From an uncultured Prevotellaceae bacterium (GTDB lineage: Bacteria; Bacteroidota; Bacteroidia; Bacteroidales; Bacteroidaceae), in NCBI GenBank assembly GCA_947168045.1, contig CAMVKN010000018.1, forward strand, positions 1 to 61,442: a DNA stretch of 61,442 bases, read 5' to 3'. Position numbers and translations under genes: made by a program. This document shows, in pieces, positions 42,509-50,791 of the stretch; positions within the stretch are counted from its first letter, which is position 1; the number at the start of each line of letters is the position of its first letter. The notes beneath the pieces were generated by a model that saw only the letters and a program-made list of their open reading frames with translations, had not been told where the DNA came from and searched no databases.

Positions 42509-42540
42509 TTTGGCCAAGCCAAAGATAGTGCGTATCTTTG
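42509..42540 (+). promoter_or_regulatory. C10 protease promoter overlapping an opposite -7 element
   Basis: TTTG at 42509-42512 and TATCTTTG at 42533-42540 (20-base spacer) face the protease gene. CAAAGATA at 42520-42527 is a perfect -7 element in the opposite direction, so the spacer of one promoter contains the core of the other. A second, distal promoter for the SGNH operon is possible. Confidence 0.65.
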
Positions 42541-42573
42541 CAAGCAGAAAACAACAACTTGTGTACTAAACAG

Positions 42574-45500
42574 ATGAAAACTACCACACGTTCTTTACTC
42601 CTGCTTGCACTCACCAGTGTGTCGCTTGCCGCCTGGGCCGGCCCCGTCAGTGAGCACGAGGCACGCCGCAAGGCCGTGGCCTTCGTGGCACAGCACCAGA
42701 AGGGCGACGACGGCGCAGCCATCAGCCTGGCACGTCGCAGCCGCACCACCACGCCTGCCCCCACGGCCAGCTACTATCTGTTCAACGTGGGCCAGGACGA
42801 AGGCTTTGTCATCGTTAGCGGCGACGACCGCACCGTGCCCATCCTGGGCTATGCCGACCACGGCAGCATCGACGGCGACAACCTGCCTGAGGGTCTCAGC
42901 TACCTCCTCGACGGCTATGCCGAACAGATGGCGTGGCTCGACAGCCACCCCGAGGCCACACGCGCTGCTGCCGCCACGACGACGCGCACCGCCATCAGTC
43001 CGCTCATCAAGTCGAAATGGAACCAGGGAGCACCTTATAATAACCAATGTCCCCTCATCGACGATGAGCGCACCGTAACGGGCTGCGTAGCCACCGCCAT
43101 GGCGCAGGTGATGTACTACCACAAGTGCCCGTCATCCACGACAACGACAAAGGCTATCCCCGGCTACACCATCACTCCAAAGAACCGCAACGGAGAAAGC
43201 ATAGACGTGACGCTCAATGAACTTTCTGTCACCACCTTCGGCTGGGACGCCATGACCACCACCTACACGACGAGCAGTACAGGCGCGAGTGCCGACGCCG
43301 TGGCCAAGCTGATGCGCTACTGCGGCCAGTCGCTGAGGATGAACTACGGCATTAATAGCTCTTCATCGTATAACGTTACCGTGGGCGAAGCCCTGACGAC
43401 TTACTTCAACTACGATGGCACGACGACCTACGTCGACCGCGCACACTACACCTACCAGCAGTGGGTGGGCCTGCTCTACAACGAGCTGGCCAGCGGGCGG
43501 CCCGTGGTGCTGGGCGGCCAGAGCGCCGGTGGCGGCCACAGCTTCGTCTGCGACGGCTATGACACCGACGACTACTTCCACATCAACTGGGGCTGGGGCG
43601 GCAGCAGCGACGGCTACTACCGTCTGTCGGCCCTCAACCCCTGGGAGCAGGGCATCGGCGGCAGCAGCACCCTCGACGGCTTCAGCTTCTCACAGGATGC
43701 CATCATCGGCATACGGCCCTACGCCGGCAATGCGCCCTACACCGTCCTCACCCTCGATGCCTTCGGCCTCAGCGACGGCTCCGCCTCAAAGACCTTTACA
43801 CGCGAAAGCACCGACGTGGCCTTCACCGACATTGAGCTAAAACTGAGCTTCTACAATCTGAACCGTACCGCCACCGACTTTGACTACGCCGTCATCCTGA
43901 CCAACGAAAAAGGAGAGCAGATTCAGGAATTTGTTACATCTGAGATAGAAAGTCTGAACTTCAACAAAAGCAAAGATTGTCCCCTCACCATCAGTTCCGA
44001 TGCAAAGCTGACGGAAGGCGTCTGCCAGCCTGACGGTACCTACTACCTCAAGGTGTTGAGCCGCGTCCACGACCAAGATGAATGGGCACCGTGCCACGAC
44101 AGCGAGGCGCTGAAGCTGAGCTACACCGTCAGCGGCACGACGCTCACCATCGGCGCACCGATGACCAGCGTTGCCCCCACCTCGGCCACCATCACCGTCG
44201 AGGGCACACCCACTGTGGGCTACGAGCAGGAGGTCATCGCCAGCGTCAAGGGTAGCGACGCAGCCGACTTCCACGGCAACATCTATTTCTACGTGGGCAA
44301 CACCTTCACCATGGCCAAGCAGGTGGACATCCCCGCCGGACAGACCGTCGACATCCGCTTTTCCTTCATCCCCTCGGCAACTGGTGGGCAGACGCTCTAC
44401 ATCAAGAAAAACAAAACCGCCGAAATTACTGAAGATTATGTCATAGGCAGCAAGCTTATCACCGTAGCCGCGAGCGATGCCACCAACGCCCTGGAGCTGG
44501 TCTTCACGGCTGACATCAGCAACAAGACATCTGATGGGAAACTATATGGCAACGCCCTGCGCGCTACCGTCACCGCCACCAATGCCTCAGCCGAGAACAG
44601 CTACTCAGGCAAGCTGAACTGTTCCACCCGCCTGTGGACCATCACCGAGACCAGTACGGACAACGGTGGTGGCACGACAACCGTCAACACGTCATGGAGC
44701 TTTGAGAGTCTGGGCGTGACCACCTACCCGCTCATCGTTGCCAAGAGTGGCAGCGCCACTGTCGACATTGCCATCAACGACCTGCCTGACAACCTTGTGA
44801 CCACCACCACTCAAGACGACGTCACGACGACGGTGCGCACTGCCTACAGCTTCCGCTTCACCTACCTGAAGAGCGACGAGACGGTTGATGCCATCCACCT
44901 TGGCCTCAGCGACGACAGCGAGGACAGCTTTGGCACGCTCAACGTATGCAGCGGCTACTCCGTGGGCGATGCTGCCGGCCTCACCACCATCTACCCCACT
45001 GGGAGCGCCATCACTGTCGGCGATGCCTGCTTTGTCGACCTGCGCTCCAGCAGCGACCTCAGCAGCATCCCCCCAGGCACTAACCCCAACTGCCTCTACC
45101 TGCTGGCCGCCGGTGCCACGGTACCCAGCAGTCTGCAGGGGCTCAACGTCGTCTGCGGCGACGAGGCCGCAAGCCTGACGCTCACCGACGGATACCCCTT
45201 CTACAGCCCCATCGCGTTCACCGCACAGAAGGCTTCCTACACCCGCACCTTCACCCTTGCCGCCGCTGGCACCAGTGGCTGGAGCACCCTCTGCCTGCCC
45301 TTCGCCGTCAGCAGCGTCACCAGCGCCCCCGTCCTCAACGGCTCCCCTGTGCTCGACGATTCCCCCGTCGAGCGCAAATGGTTCACCTCCGACGATGACA
45401 CCGACGGTGCCTTCTGGCTCCGCTCCTTCGTTGACGACGCTGACGGCAGGGTGAACTTCGCCCATGCCCAGCAGCTGTCCGCCAACACGCCCTACATCAT

Positions 45501-45936
45501 CGCCGTGCCGGGCAACACCTGGGGCGACGAGTGGCAGATGACCAACACGCCTGTCACCTTCAGCGCCACCAATGCCGAGATTGCCGCCACAGGCACAGCC
45601 AGCGTCAGCGGCAACCACTACAAGTTCTGCGGCAGCACGACCACCAGCACCCTCGGCAGCGTCTACGCCCTGAACGATGCGGGCAGCCGTTTCGTGAAGA
45701 AAGCAGCATACAGCAGTCCGGCCTTCCGTGGATGGTTCGAAGGGGTGAGCATCACCTCACTGACGTTGCCCTCGCTCTCCATCGGCAACGCCCATGTCAG
45801 CGGCATCCGCGCCGTCGACACCACGACAGCGCCTGCCGCCACTGGCTGGTACTCGCTTGACGGCCGCCGCCTCAGCAGCAAGCCCACCGTAAGGGGACTC
45901 TACATCAACAACGGAAAGAAAGTCATTATCAAATAA
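42574..45936 (+). CDS. C10 (streptopain/interpain-type) cysteine protease
   Basis: A large exported protease (1120 residues). After the signal peptide (LLLLALTSVSLAAWA) come the inhibitory propeptide (HEARRKAVAFVAQH, FVIVSGDDRTVPILGY) and the C10 catalytic domain with C171 in VTGCVATAMAQVMYYHKCP and H322 in GGGHSFVCDGYD, followed by FHINWGWGGSSDGYYRLS. The long C-terminal part has beta-sandwich modules and ends RGLYINNGKKVIIK. Prevotella interpains of this family degrade host proteins. I chose the ATG at 42574 because the signal peptide begins there; the ATG 36 bases earlier would start within the predicted transcript's first bases. Confidence 0.92.
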   Translation: MKTTTRSLLLLALTSVSLAAWAGPVSEHEARRKAVAFVAQHQKGDDGAAISLARRSRTTTPAPTASYYLFNVGQDEGFVIVSGDDRTVPILGYADHGSIDGDNLPEGLSYLLDGYAEQMAWLDSHPEATRAAAATTTRTAISPLIKSKWNQGAPYNNQCPLIDDERTVTGCVATAMAQVMYYHKCPSSTTTTKAIPGYTITPKNRNGESIDVTLNELSVTTFGWDAMTTTYTTSSTGASADAVAKLMRYCGQSLRMNYGINSSSSYNVTVGEALTTYFNYDGTTTYVDRAHYTYQQWVGLLYNELASGRPVVLGGQSAGGGHSFVCDGYDTDDYFHINWGWGGSSDGYYRLSALNPWEQGIGGSSTLDGFSFSQDAIIGIRPYAGNAPYTVLTLDAFGLSDGSASKTFTRESTDVAFTDIELKLSFYNLNRTATDFDYAVILTNEKGEQIQEFVTSEIESLNFNKSKDCPLTISSDAKLTEGVCQPDGTYYLKVLSRVHDQDEWAPCHDSEALKLSYTVSGTTLTIGAPMTSVAPTSATITVEGTPTVGYEQEVIASVKGSDAADFHGNIYFYVGNTFTMAKQVDIPAGQTVDIRFSFIPSATGGQTLYIKKNKTAEITEDYVIGSKLITVAASDATNALELVFTADISNKTSDGKLYGNALRATVTATNASAENSYSGKLNCSTRLWTITETSTDNGGGTTTVNTSWSFESLGVTTYPLIVAKSGSATVDIAINDLPDNLVTTTTQDDVTTTVRTAYSFRFTYLKSDETVDAIHLGLSDDSEDSFGTLNVCSGYSVGDAAGLTTIYPTGSAITVGDACFVDLRSSSDLSSIPPGTNPNCLYLLAAGATVPSSLQGLNVVCGDEAASLTLTDGYPFYSPIAFTAQKASYTRTFTLAAAGTSGWSTLCLPFAVSSVTSAPVLNGSPVLDDSPVERKWFTSDDDTDGAFWLRSFVDDADGRVNFAHAQQLSANTPYIIAVPGNTWGDEWQMTNTPVTFSATNAEIAATGTASVSGNHYKFCGSTTTSTLGSVYALNDAGSRFVKKAAYSSPAFRGWFEGVSITSLTLPSLSIGNAHVSGIRAVDTTTAPAATGWYSLDGRRLSSKPTVRGLYINNGKKVIIK

Positions 45937-45957
45937 AAAGGAAAGGAGGAAACGCCC

Positions 45958-46104
45958 ATGAACAAGAAGCTATATCGTCAGCCTGCCACCCTCGTCGTTG
46001 CCTTGCGGCAGCAGCACGACCTGCTCGTCGACTCAAACGACAGGCCTAGGGCCACCTTCATGTCGAATCCCGACATCAGCGAGACTGACAACAACGAGGA
46101 GTAG
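45958..46104 (+). CDS. Small protein (48 residues) of the 'YxxPxTxVV' type
   Basis: This short gene follows the protease gene by 21 bases and is preceded by a strong purine-rich ribosome-binding site (AAAGGAGGAA at 45940-45950). The N-terminus MNKKLYRQPATLVVALRQQH resembles many very short Bacteroidales proteins that start M-K-K-x-Y-x-x-P-x-T-x-V and continue to a Leu-Leu pair (here DLLVDS). The C-terminus is acidic (DISETDNNEE). Their function is not known to me; co-transcription with a protease makes a processed peptide or an inhibitor possible. Confidence 0.65.
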   Translation: MNKKLYRQPATLVVALRQQHDLLVDSNDRPRATFMSNPDISETDNNEE

Positions 46105-46116
46105 CGAACTGCGAGC

Positions 46117-49100
46117 TCAGATAGTTTTCCTTCCGTTAACGATGCGGATGCCCTTCCCTGTTGCACGGCGCCCGCCAAGGTTGTACTCCACATCAGGCAT
46201 CATGTTCACGACGGGAGTGCTGACGGCCGTGGCGTGGCTGATATAGTCACTGACACTGGACACGAAGTTGATGTCGTAGATGTCGCTCTGCCCCGTGGTG
46301 GAGGTCAGGCCGAAGATGGTCTGCCCCATGCACACGCTGGGGCGCTCGCCCTGGAAGTTCTCAAAAATGCCGCTGGTGGCCATATCCCAGGCCACCAGCT
46401 GCTGTTCCTCACCGTTCATCATAATAGTCTGCACCGTTGTCGGTGCCACCTGCGTGCCATGGTTGCTGCCGTTGAGCCACCACAGATAGGAGGCACCAGT
46501 GGTGGTCCGCAGGTTGGTTCCCCTGACGACGAGGTAGGTCTGGCTCTTGTCGATGTCGTAGTCCAGCTCCTGCCACTTCATCATCAGCGCAACGTTGTTC
46601 GCCCCCGTGCCGGCATTGACATGAATGACGTTCTTCTGCTCGTCGTAGCTGATGCGGCTGGTGGCCACGCGGTTGGCATCGCCAGTGGTCCAGTCGGTGC
46701 AGCGAAACTGATAGGCGTGCTGCTCGGCGTTGTAGTCCTTCATCAGGCGCACGTAGTAGATGCCGGGGCATAGTGTGGTGGCCGAGGCTGTGAGCCTGAC
46801 CACGAACTTGTTGCTGCCCTTGGCCATGTCGGCAGGTATGGCATACTCAGCATTGTAGAAGCCGTTGCTGTCGCTGCCCTTGGCCGCGGCGGGGATGGTG
46901 ATGTCGGCCACCTTACGGCCGTTGACGGTCAGCACGGCCTGGCGTCCGCGGTCGGCCAGGTTGAAGCGCAGCATGACGCTCAGGTTCTCCTTTACATCAC
47001 TGTTATTATATAATGTGTACTCGATGTATCCGTTGGCACGGGCATCGCGATAGCGCTCTGAGTTATACATGCCCGTCGACGAGTCGCTGCTGTACTGCAC
47101 GTCGTGGCCAGCCTCGCTCTGCTGCTCGCCCGGTGCCACGAAGTCGAGGGTGCGCTGGGCCATGGCCTCGCGCTCGGCCTCGGTCTGTGCCATGCTGCTG
47201 TTGGCATAGTTCTCAGCCGTCTGCTGGTACCAGTAGCACATATAGCGCTGGTGATGAATCTTGTAGAAGGGCACCAGCGTGAGCTTGCCCCAGCGGTAGG
47301 AGGCAACGTCGGGACGCGAGGCATCAATGATGAAGGTGAGCTCGTTGCAGCGCAGGCGCTCTATGCGGCTGAGCACGTTGGCACGGTTGCCGATGAGCAT
47401 CGGGGCATCGATGAGGCTTTTCGACGTGGCACGGCTGCCCGGGGCGTGGTCCATGCGTCCCTCGCCGCCATATTCGTTCTGCAGCTTCTCGTAGGGCAGG
47501 CCGCTGTCGTCGCCATCGGCAAGGGCCGTGGTGGCGGCACCCAGCAGGATGGGACCATACTTGAAGGCGACGTAGTCGGTGTAGTTGGGACACACCTCGT
47601 AGCTCAGCTGCATGTCGAGGTTGACGGTAATCTTGTCGCCCTCCTTCCAGCTGCGGGAGATGGTGGCATAGCTGGCCTTGCCCGTCTCGACGGCAAGGTC
47701 GTTGACCGGCGTGCCGTTGATGGCAATGGCGTAGCCCTTGCCGGCCCAGGCGGGATGGCGCAGGGCAATGGCATACTCGCCGTCCTTGCCGATGGTCAGC
47801 TCAGTGGTGCCGTTGTTGGGGAACTGCGTCTCCTGGGTGATGACAAAGTCGCTACTTGCAAGACGGGAGGGCGTGAAGAGGTTGACATAGAGTGTCTGCT
47901 TGCCGTCGTGGGTGTAGATGAAGTGGCCGTACTTGGAGTGGTTCTCCATGCCGGTGCCCACGCAGCACCACATGCCCTGGTTGGGCTGCGAGTAGATGCG
48001 GTTGCCCTGCGGACGAAGCGTGGTGAAGTAGACATAGCCGCCCGTCTGCGGGTCCTGCGTGGAGAGGATGTGGTTCCACATGGTGCCCTCATAGAAGTCG
48101 GCATACTTGGCATCGTGTGTGCGGTCGCTCATCATCTCTGAGAACTTCAGCATGTTGTTCGAGTTACAGCTCTCTGGTCCGTCCAGGTGGTCGATGTATC
48201 GGTTGCTGTTGGCCACGCTGAGGAAGTGCTCGCCAACGCTGTTGCCGCCGATGCAGACGGTGCGGTTCTGGGCCACGTCCTGCCAGAAGTTCTCGGCGGC
48301 CTTCCGGTAAGTCGTCGCCGTGGCGTCCTGCTCATAGATGCGCTCCATGCCGATGAACTTGGGCACCTGCGTGTTGGCGTGCTTGCCGTCGAGGAAGGTC
48401 TTGTTCAGCATCTGCATGCCGTTGAGCATGGCCTTGTGGGTGTATTTCTTGGCGGCCTTGAGGTACTTCTGGTCGCCAAAGAGCTGGTAGGCATCGAGTA
48501 GCGACTCGTTCATGCCGCCATGCTCGCAGTTGAGGAAGCCTTCGAAGTCGCTGTCGCTGACCTTGGCAATGAGGTTGACGCTCCAGTCGGCCAGCTTGCG
48601 GAACATTTCCTTGGCCACCTCGCTGCCGCCATAGAGGTAGGCATCGCGCAGGCCAGCCAGAATCTTGTGCTGCACATAGAAGGGCACCCAGCCCCAGTTG
48701 GACTGAATCTTCGACAGGTCGCCACGGTACAGCGCCTTCCACGACTCGTTGATGGGCTGTCCGCCGATGAAGCCGTACAGCCCCTCGGTGTTCTTGTCAT
48801 AGGCGTCCTGGCAATCCTTCATCACCTGCAGCATGTAGTCCATGCGCTGCTTCAGCTGTGCCCGCATGGCCTCGTCGTGACAGGCGGCCCAGCCCAGGGC
48901 CAGGGCCGACAGGTAGTGACCGCCCACATGACCACTGAGGTCGAAGCCGGCATCGCCGCCCCAGTTCTTGAAGTTGGGGTGGCGCGTCTCCCACTGGTAG
49001 TAGGGCGACGTGGCATCGGTGGTCTTCGACAGCCCCGACTGGCGCACGAAGGGTGTCAGCAGGCGGTCGACGTCATACTGCATCAGGTGCTGTAAGTTCT

Positions 49101-49245
49101 TGTCCATGGCCGTCTTCATCGGGCCGTCGAGCAGCGTCACCTGCTGAAGGTCGAAATGAAACGGGTAGAGTTGGCTTTGGGCATGGATGCCATTGGTAGC
49201 CATGGCTGTGGCCACGCTGGCAAGGATGATTCTAAGTTTTTTCAT
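46117..49245 (-). CDS. GH127-type beta-L-arabinofuranosidase (DUF1680), exported
   Basis: A 1042-residue secreted protein with signal peptide (IILASVATAMATNGIHAQ). The DUF1680/GH127 catalytic part shows GHVGGHYLSALALGWA, GEHFLSVANSNRY and the cysteine motif MWCCVGTGMENHSKYG near residue 424, which contains the catalytic and zinc-binding cysteines of the family. Additional C-terminal modules follow (AFKYGPILLGAA and then a beta-rich region), and the end has NLGGRRATGKGIRIVNGRKTI-like text. It probably releases L-arabinofuranose or a related furanose from plant glycans. Much longer than the minimal family (~600 residues). Confidence 0.87.
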   Translation of the reverse strand: MKKLRIILASVATAMATNGIHAQSQLYPFHFDLQQVTLLDGPMKTAMDKNLQHLMQYDVDRLLTPFVRQSGLSKTTDATSPYYQWETRHPNFKNWGGDAGFDLSGHVGGHYLSALALGWAACHDEAMRAQLKQRMDYMLQVMKDCQDAYDKNTEGLYGFIGGQPINESWKALYRGDLSKIQSNWGWVPFYVQHKILAGLRDAYLYGGSEVAKEMFRKLADWSVNLIAKVSDSDFEGFLNCEHGGMNESLLDAYQLFGDQKYLKAAKKYTHKAMLNGMQMLNKTFLDGKHANTQVPKFIGMERIYEQDATATTYRKAAENFWQDVAQNRTVCIGGNSVGEHFLSVANSNRYIDHLDGPESCNSNNMLKFSEMMSDRTHDAKYADFYEGTMWNHILSTQDPQTGGYVYFTTLRPQGNRIYSQPNQGMWCCVGTGMENHSKYGHFIYTHDGKQTLYVNLFTPSRLASSDFVITQETQFPNNGTTELTIGKDGEYAIALRHPAWAGKGYAIAINGTPVNDLAVETGKASYATISRSWKEGDKITVNLDMQLSYEVCPNYTDYVAFKYGPILLGAATTALADGDDSGLPYEKLQNEYGGEGRMDHAPGSRATSKSLIDAPMLIGNRANVLSRIERLRCNELTFIIDASRPDVASYRWGKLTLVPFYKIHHQRYMCYWYQQTAENYANSSMAQTEAEREAMAQRTLDFVAPGEQQSEAGHDVQYSSDSSTGMYNSERYRDARANGYIEYTLYNNSDVKENLSVMLRFNLADRGRQAVLTVNGRKVADITIPAAAKGSDSNGFYNAEYAIPADMAKGSNKFVVRLTASATTLCPGIYYVRLMKDYNAEQHAYQFRCTDWTTGDANRVATSRISYDEQKNVIHVNAGTGANNVALMMKWQELDYDIDKSQTYLVVRGTNLRTTTGASYLWWLNGSNHGTQVAPTTVQTIMMNGEEQQLVAWDMATSGIFENFQGERPSVCMGQTIFGLTSTTGQSDIYDINFVSSVSDYISHATAVSTPVVNMMPDVEYNLGGRRATGKGIRIVNGRKTI

Positions 49246-49270
49246 AGTCTACGTCTTTGTATAATCGCTG

Positions 49271-49278
49271 CAAAGTTA
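49271..49278 (-). promoter_or_regulatory. -7 element of the GH127 gene
   Basis: TAACTTTG on the minus strand, 25 bases upstream of ATG 49245. Confidence 0.65.
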
Positions 49279-49353
49279 GCAATTATTCTTGACGTGACGA
49301 AAAAAAGAGATGAGAAATATGGCAACGATGCAAAAGTTTCCCCCCGAAATGTA

Positions 49354-49392
49354 AGAAGGGTGGACCTCCATGACCGGAGTGTCCACCCTTCT
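49354..49392. terminator. Terminator after the small secreted protein gene
   Basis: AGAAGGGTGGAC (49354-49365) pairs perfectly with GTCCACCCTTCT (49381-49392), with CTCC/GGAG extending the stem inward. It lies between the stop at 49429 and the GH127 promoter. Confidence 0.8.
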
Positions 49393-49428
49393 GTGCCGCC
49401 TCGTTCCTCGCGGAACAAGGTTCTAAGT

Positions 49429-49791
49429 TTACCGCAGACCGCGATTCGACAGCGTGGTGTTCAGCAGCAGCAGGTACTTCTTGTACTGCTTCTGGTCGAG
49501 CACGTAGTGCATGTAGCGCACATCCTTCTTCACGGCAGCCTCGAGCAGCTTCTCACGCTCGTCGCCAGTAGCCTGTGCAGCCAGCATCATCTCGTTGCAG
49601 AACTGCTGGTGAATGTCCTGGACAGCGTCCATCTGGTCTATCGTCAGACCAAGGGCAACGGCCAGCTTGCGCATGTTCACCGTCATGTCGAAGGCCTTGG
49701 CAGCCTCAGCGGTTGCATTGTTGTTCTCATTCTCAGCATTGGCCATCGTCAGTGACATCATGGCCACGAGCATCAAAACAATCTTTTTCAT
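49429..49791 (-). CDS. Small secreted helical protein
   Basis: A 120-residue product with signal peptide (MKKIVLMLVAMMSLTMANA) and an all-helical mature part (MRKLAVALGLTIDQMDAVQD, EMMLAAQATGDEREKLLEAA, DQKQYKKYLLLLNTTL). The pattern of Met/Leu/Gln-rich helices with a KYLLLL motif recalls periplasmic Spy/CpxP-like proteins, but I see no LTxxQ signature, so the assignment is not secure. It has its own promoter (49934-49941) and terminator. Confidence 0.7.
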   Translation of the reverse strand: MKKIVLMLVAMMSLTMANAENENNNATAEAAKAFDMTVNMRKLAVALGLTIDQMDAVQDIHQQFCNEMMLAAQATGDEREKLLEAAVKKDVRYMHYVLDQKQYKKYLLLLNTTLSNRGLR

Positions 49792-49933
49792 TTTCTTTTT
49801 CCTTTCTTTTCTTTACTCGGGAGCCGCTTCTGCTTTTTGTGTTTGTTATCCTGTTTGTGTCGTGGGCGGCTACCCTACTTTAAATAAATGTGTTATCCTG
49901 TGTCGCAAGGCTTCTTGTTTCCTTTTGACGGTG

Positions 49934-49941
49934 CAAAGATA
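49934..49941 (-). promoter_or_regulatory. -7 element of the small secreted protein gene
   Basis: TATCTTTG on the minus strand with a long leader (about 135 bases) in T-rich DNA. The gap 49792-50151 holds this leader and the divergent promoter of the SlyD gene and no further gene. Confidence 0.6.
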
Positions 49942-50084
49942 CGGCGATTTTTGTGTTCCGCAATGGCTTTTTGCCTACTGTGCGCGAAAACAGCCCCTTT
50001 TGTTGACCAACGTCAAAGAATTGCGCCAATATAGTTTTTTTCATGTTTTTACCCATTCTTGCACGCCGTTTCAAATAAAATTGC

Positions 50085-50092
50085 TACCTTTG
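50085..50092 (+). promoter_or_regulatory. -7 element of the SlyD-aroC unit
   Basis: TACCTTTG followed by a leader containing a small hairpin (TTTCGTT-GG-AACGAAA, about 50103-50118). Confidence 0.65.
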
Positions 50093-50151
50093 CAGCCGTC
50101 TTTTCGTTGGAACGAAAGCAATGATAAGTAATAACTAAGATACAGAAAGCA

Positions 50152-50754
50152 ATGGACAACAAGCAGAACAAGTACATCTCAGTGAGCTACCAGCTCTTCT
50201 CCATCGACAGCGACGGAGCCAGGCACCTGGAAGAACAGACCCAGCAGGGCCAGCCCTTCATCTTCATCAGCGGCTTCGGCATCTCGCTCGACAGCTTTGA
50301 GCAGCGCCTCATCGACATGCAGCCAGGCGAGAAGTTCGACTTCACCCTGCCGCCTGCCGAGGCCTTTGGCGAATATGATGCTGAGGGAGTGCACAAGATG
50401 GAGCGCGAGGTGTTCTCCATCAACGGGCACTTCGACCACGACAACATCTTCCCCGGTGCCGTCATCACACTGTTAGACAGCGACGAGCACCGCTTCATGG
50501 CACGCGTGGAGAAGGTGGAGGAGGACGGCGTCACCGTCGACACCAACCACCCCCTGGCAGGACATACGCTGCAGTTCGTCGGCGTGGTGCTGGAAAACCG
50601 ACTGGCCACCAACGACGAGATACAGCACATGCTGAACCACCTCAGCCATGAGTGTGGCTGCGGCTGCGACGACTGCGGTGACGGCTGCGGATGCGACCAT
50701 GACCACGAGCACAAGCACGGCGACGGCTGCGGATGTGGCCACTGCCATCACTAA
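50152..50754 (+). CDS. slyD: SlyD-like FKBP peptidyl-prolyl isomerase with Cys/His-rich tail
   Basis: The 200-residue protein has the FKBP/insert-in-flap layout of SlyD (FISGFGISLDSFEQRLIDMQ, FDFTLPPAEAFGEYDAEGVH, HPLAGHTLQFVGVVLE). The last 45 residues are a metal-binding tail with repeated CGCGCDDC and HDHEHKHGDG motifs, as in SlyD proteins that bind nickel or zinc. It should act in the cytoplasm as a chaperone/isomerase and metal store. No hydrogenase or urease genes are in the window. Confidence 0.9.
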   Translation: MDNKQNKYISVSYQLFSIDSDGARHLEEQTQQGQPFIFISGFGISLDSFEQRLIDMQPGEKFDFTLPPAEAFGEYDAEGVHKMEREVFSINGHFDHDNIFPGAVITLLDSDEHRFMARVEKVEEDGVTVDTNHPLAGHTLQFVGVVLENRLATNDEIQHMLNHLSHECGCGCDDCGDGCGCDHDHEHKHGDGCGCGHCHH

Positions 50755-50756
50755 AG

Positions 50757-50790
50757 AGGAGTTAGGAGTTAGAAATTAGGAGTTAGGAGC
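50757..50790 (+). repeat. GAGTTAG simple repeat overlapping the aroC ribosome-binding region
   Basis: GAGTTAGGAGTTAG, AAATTAG, GAGTTAGGAG in tandem. The GGAG words are the only ribosome-binding-like sequences before the GTG start at 50792, so the repeat may now serve as the initiation region. Confidence 0.7.
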
Positions 50791-50791
50791 T

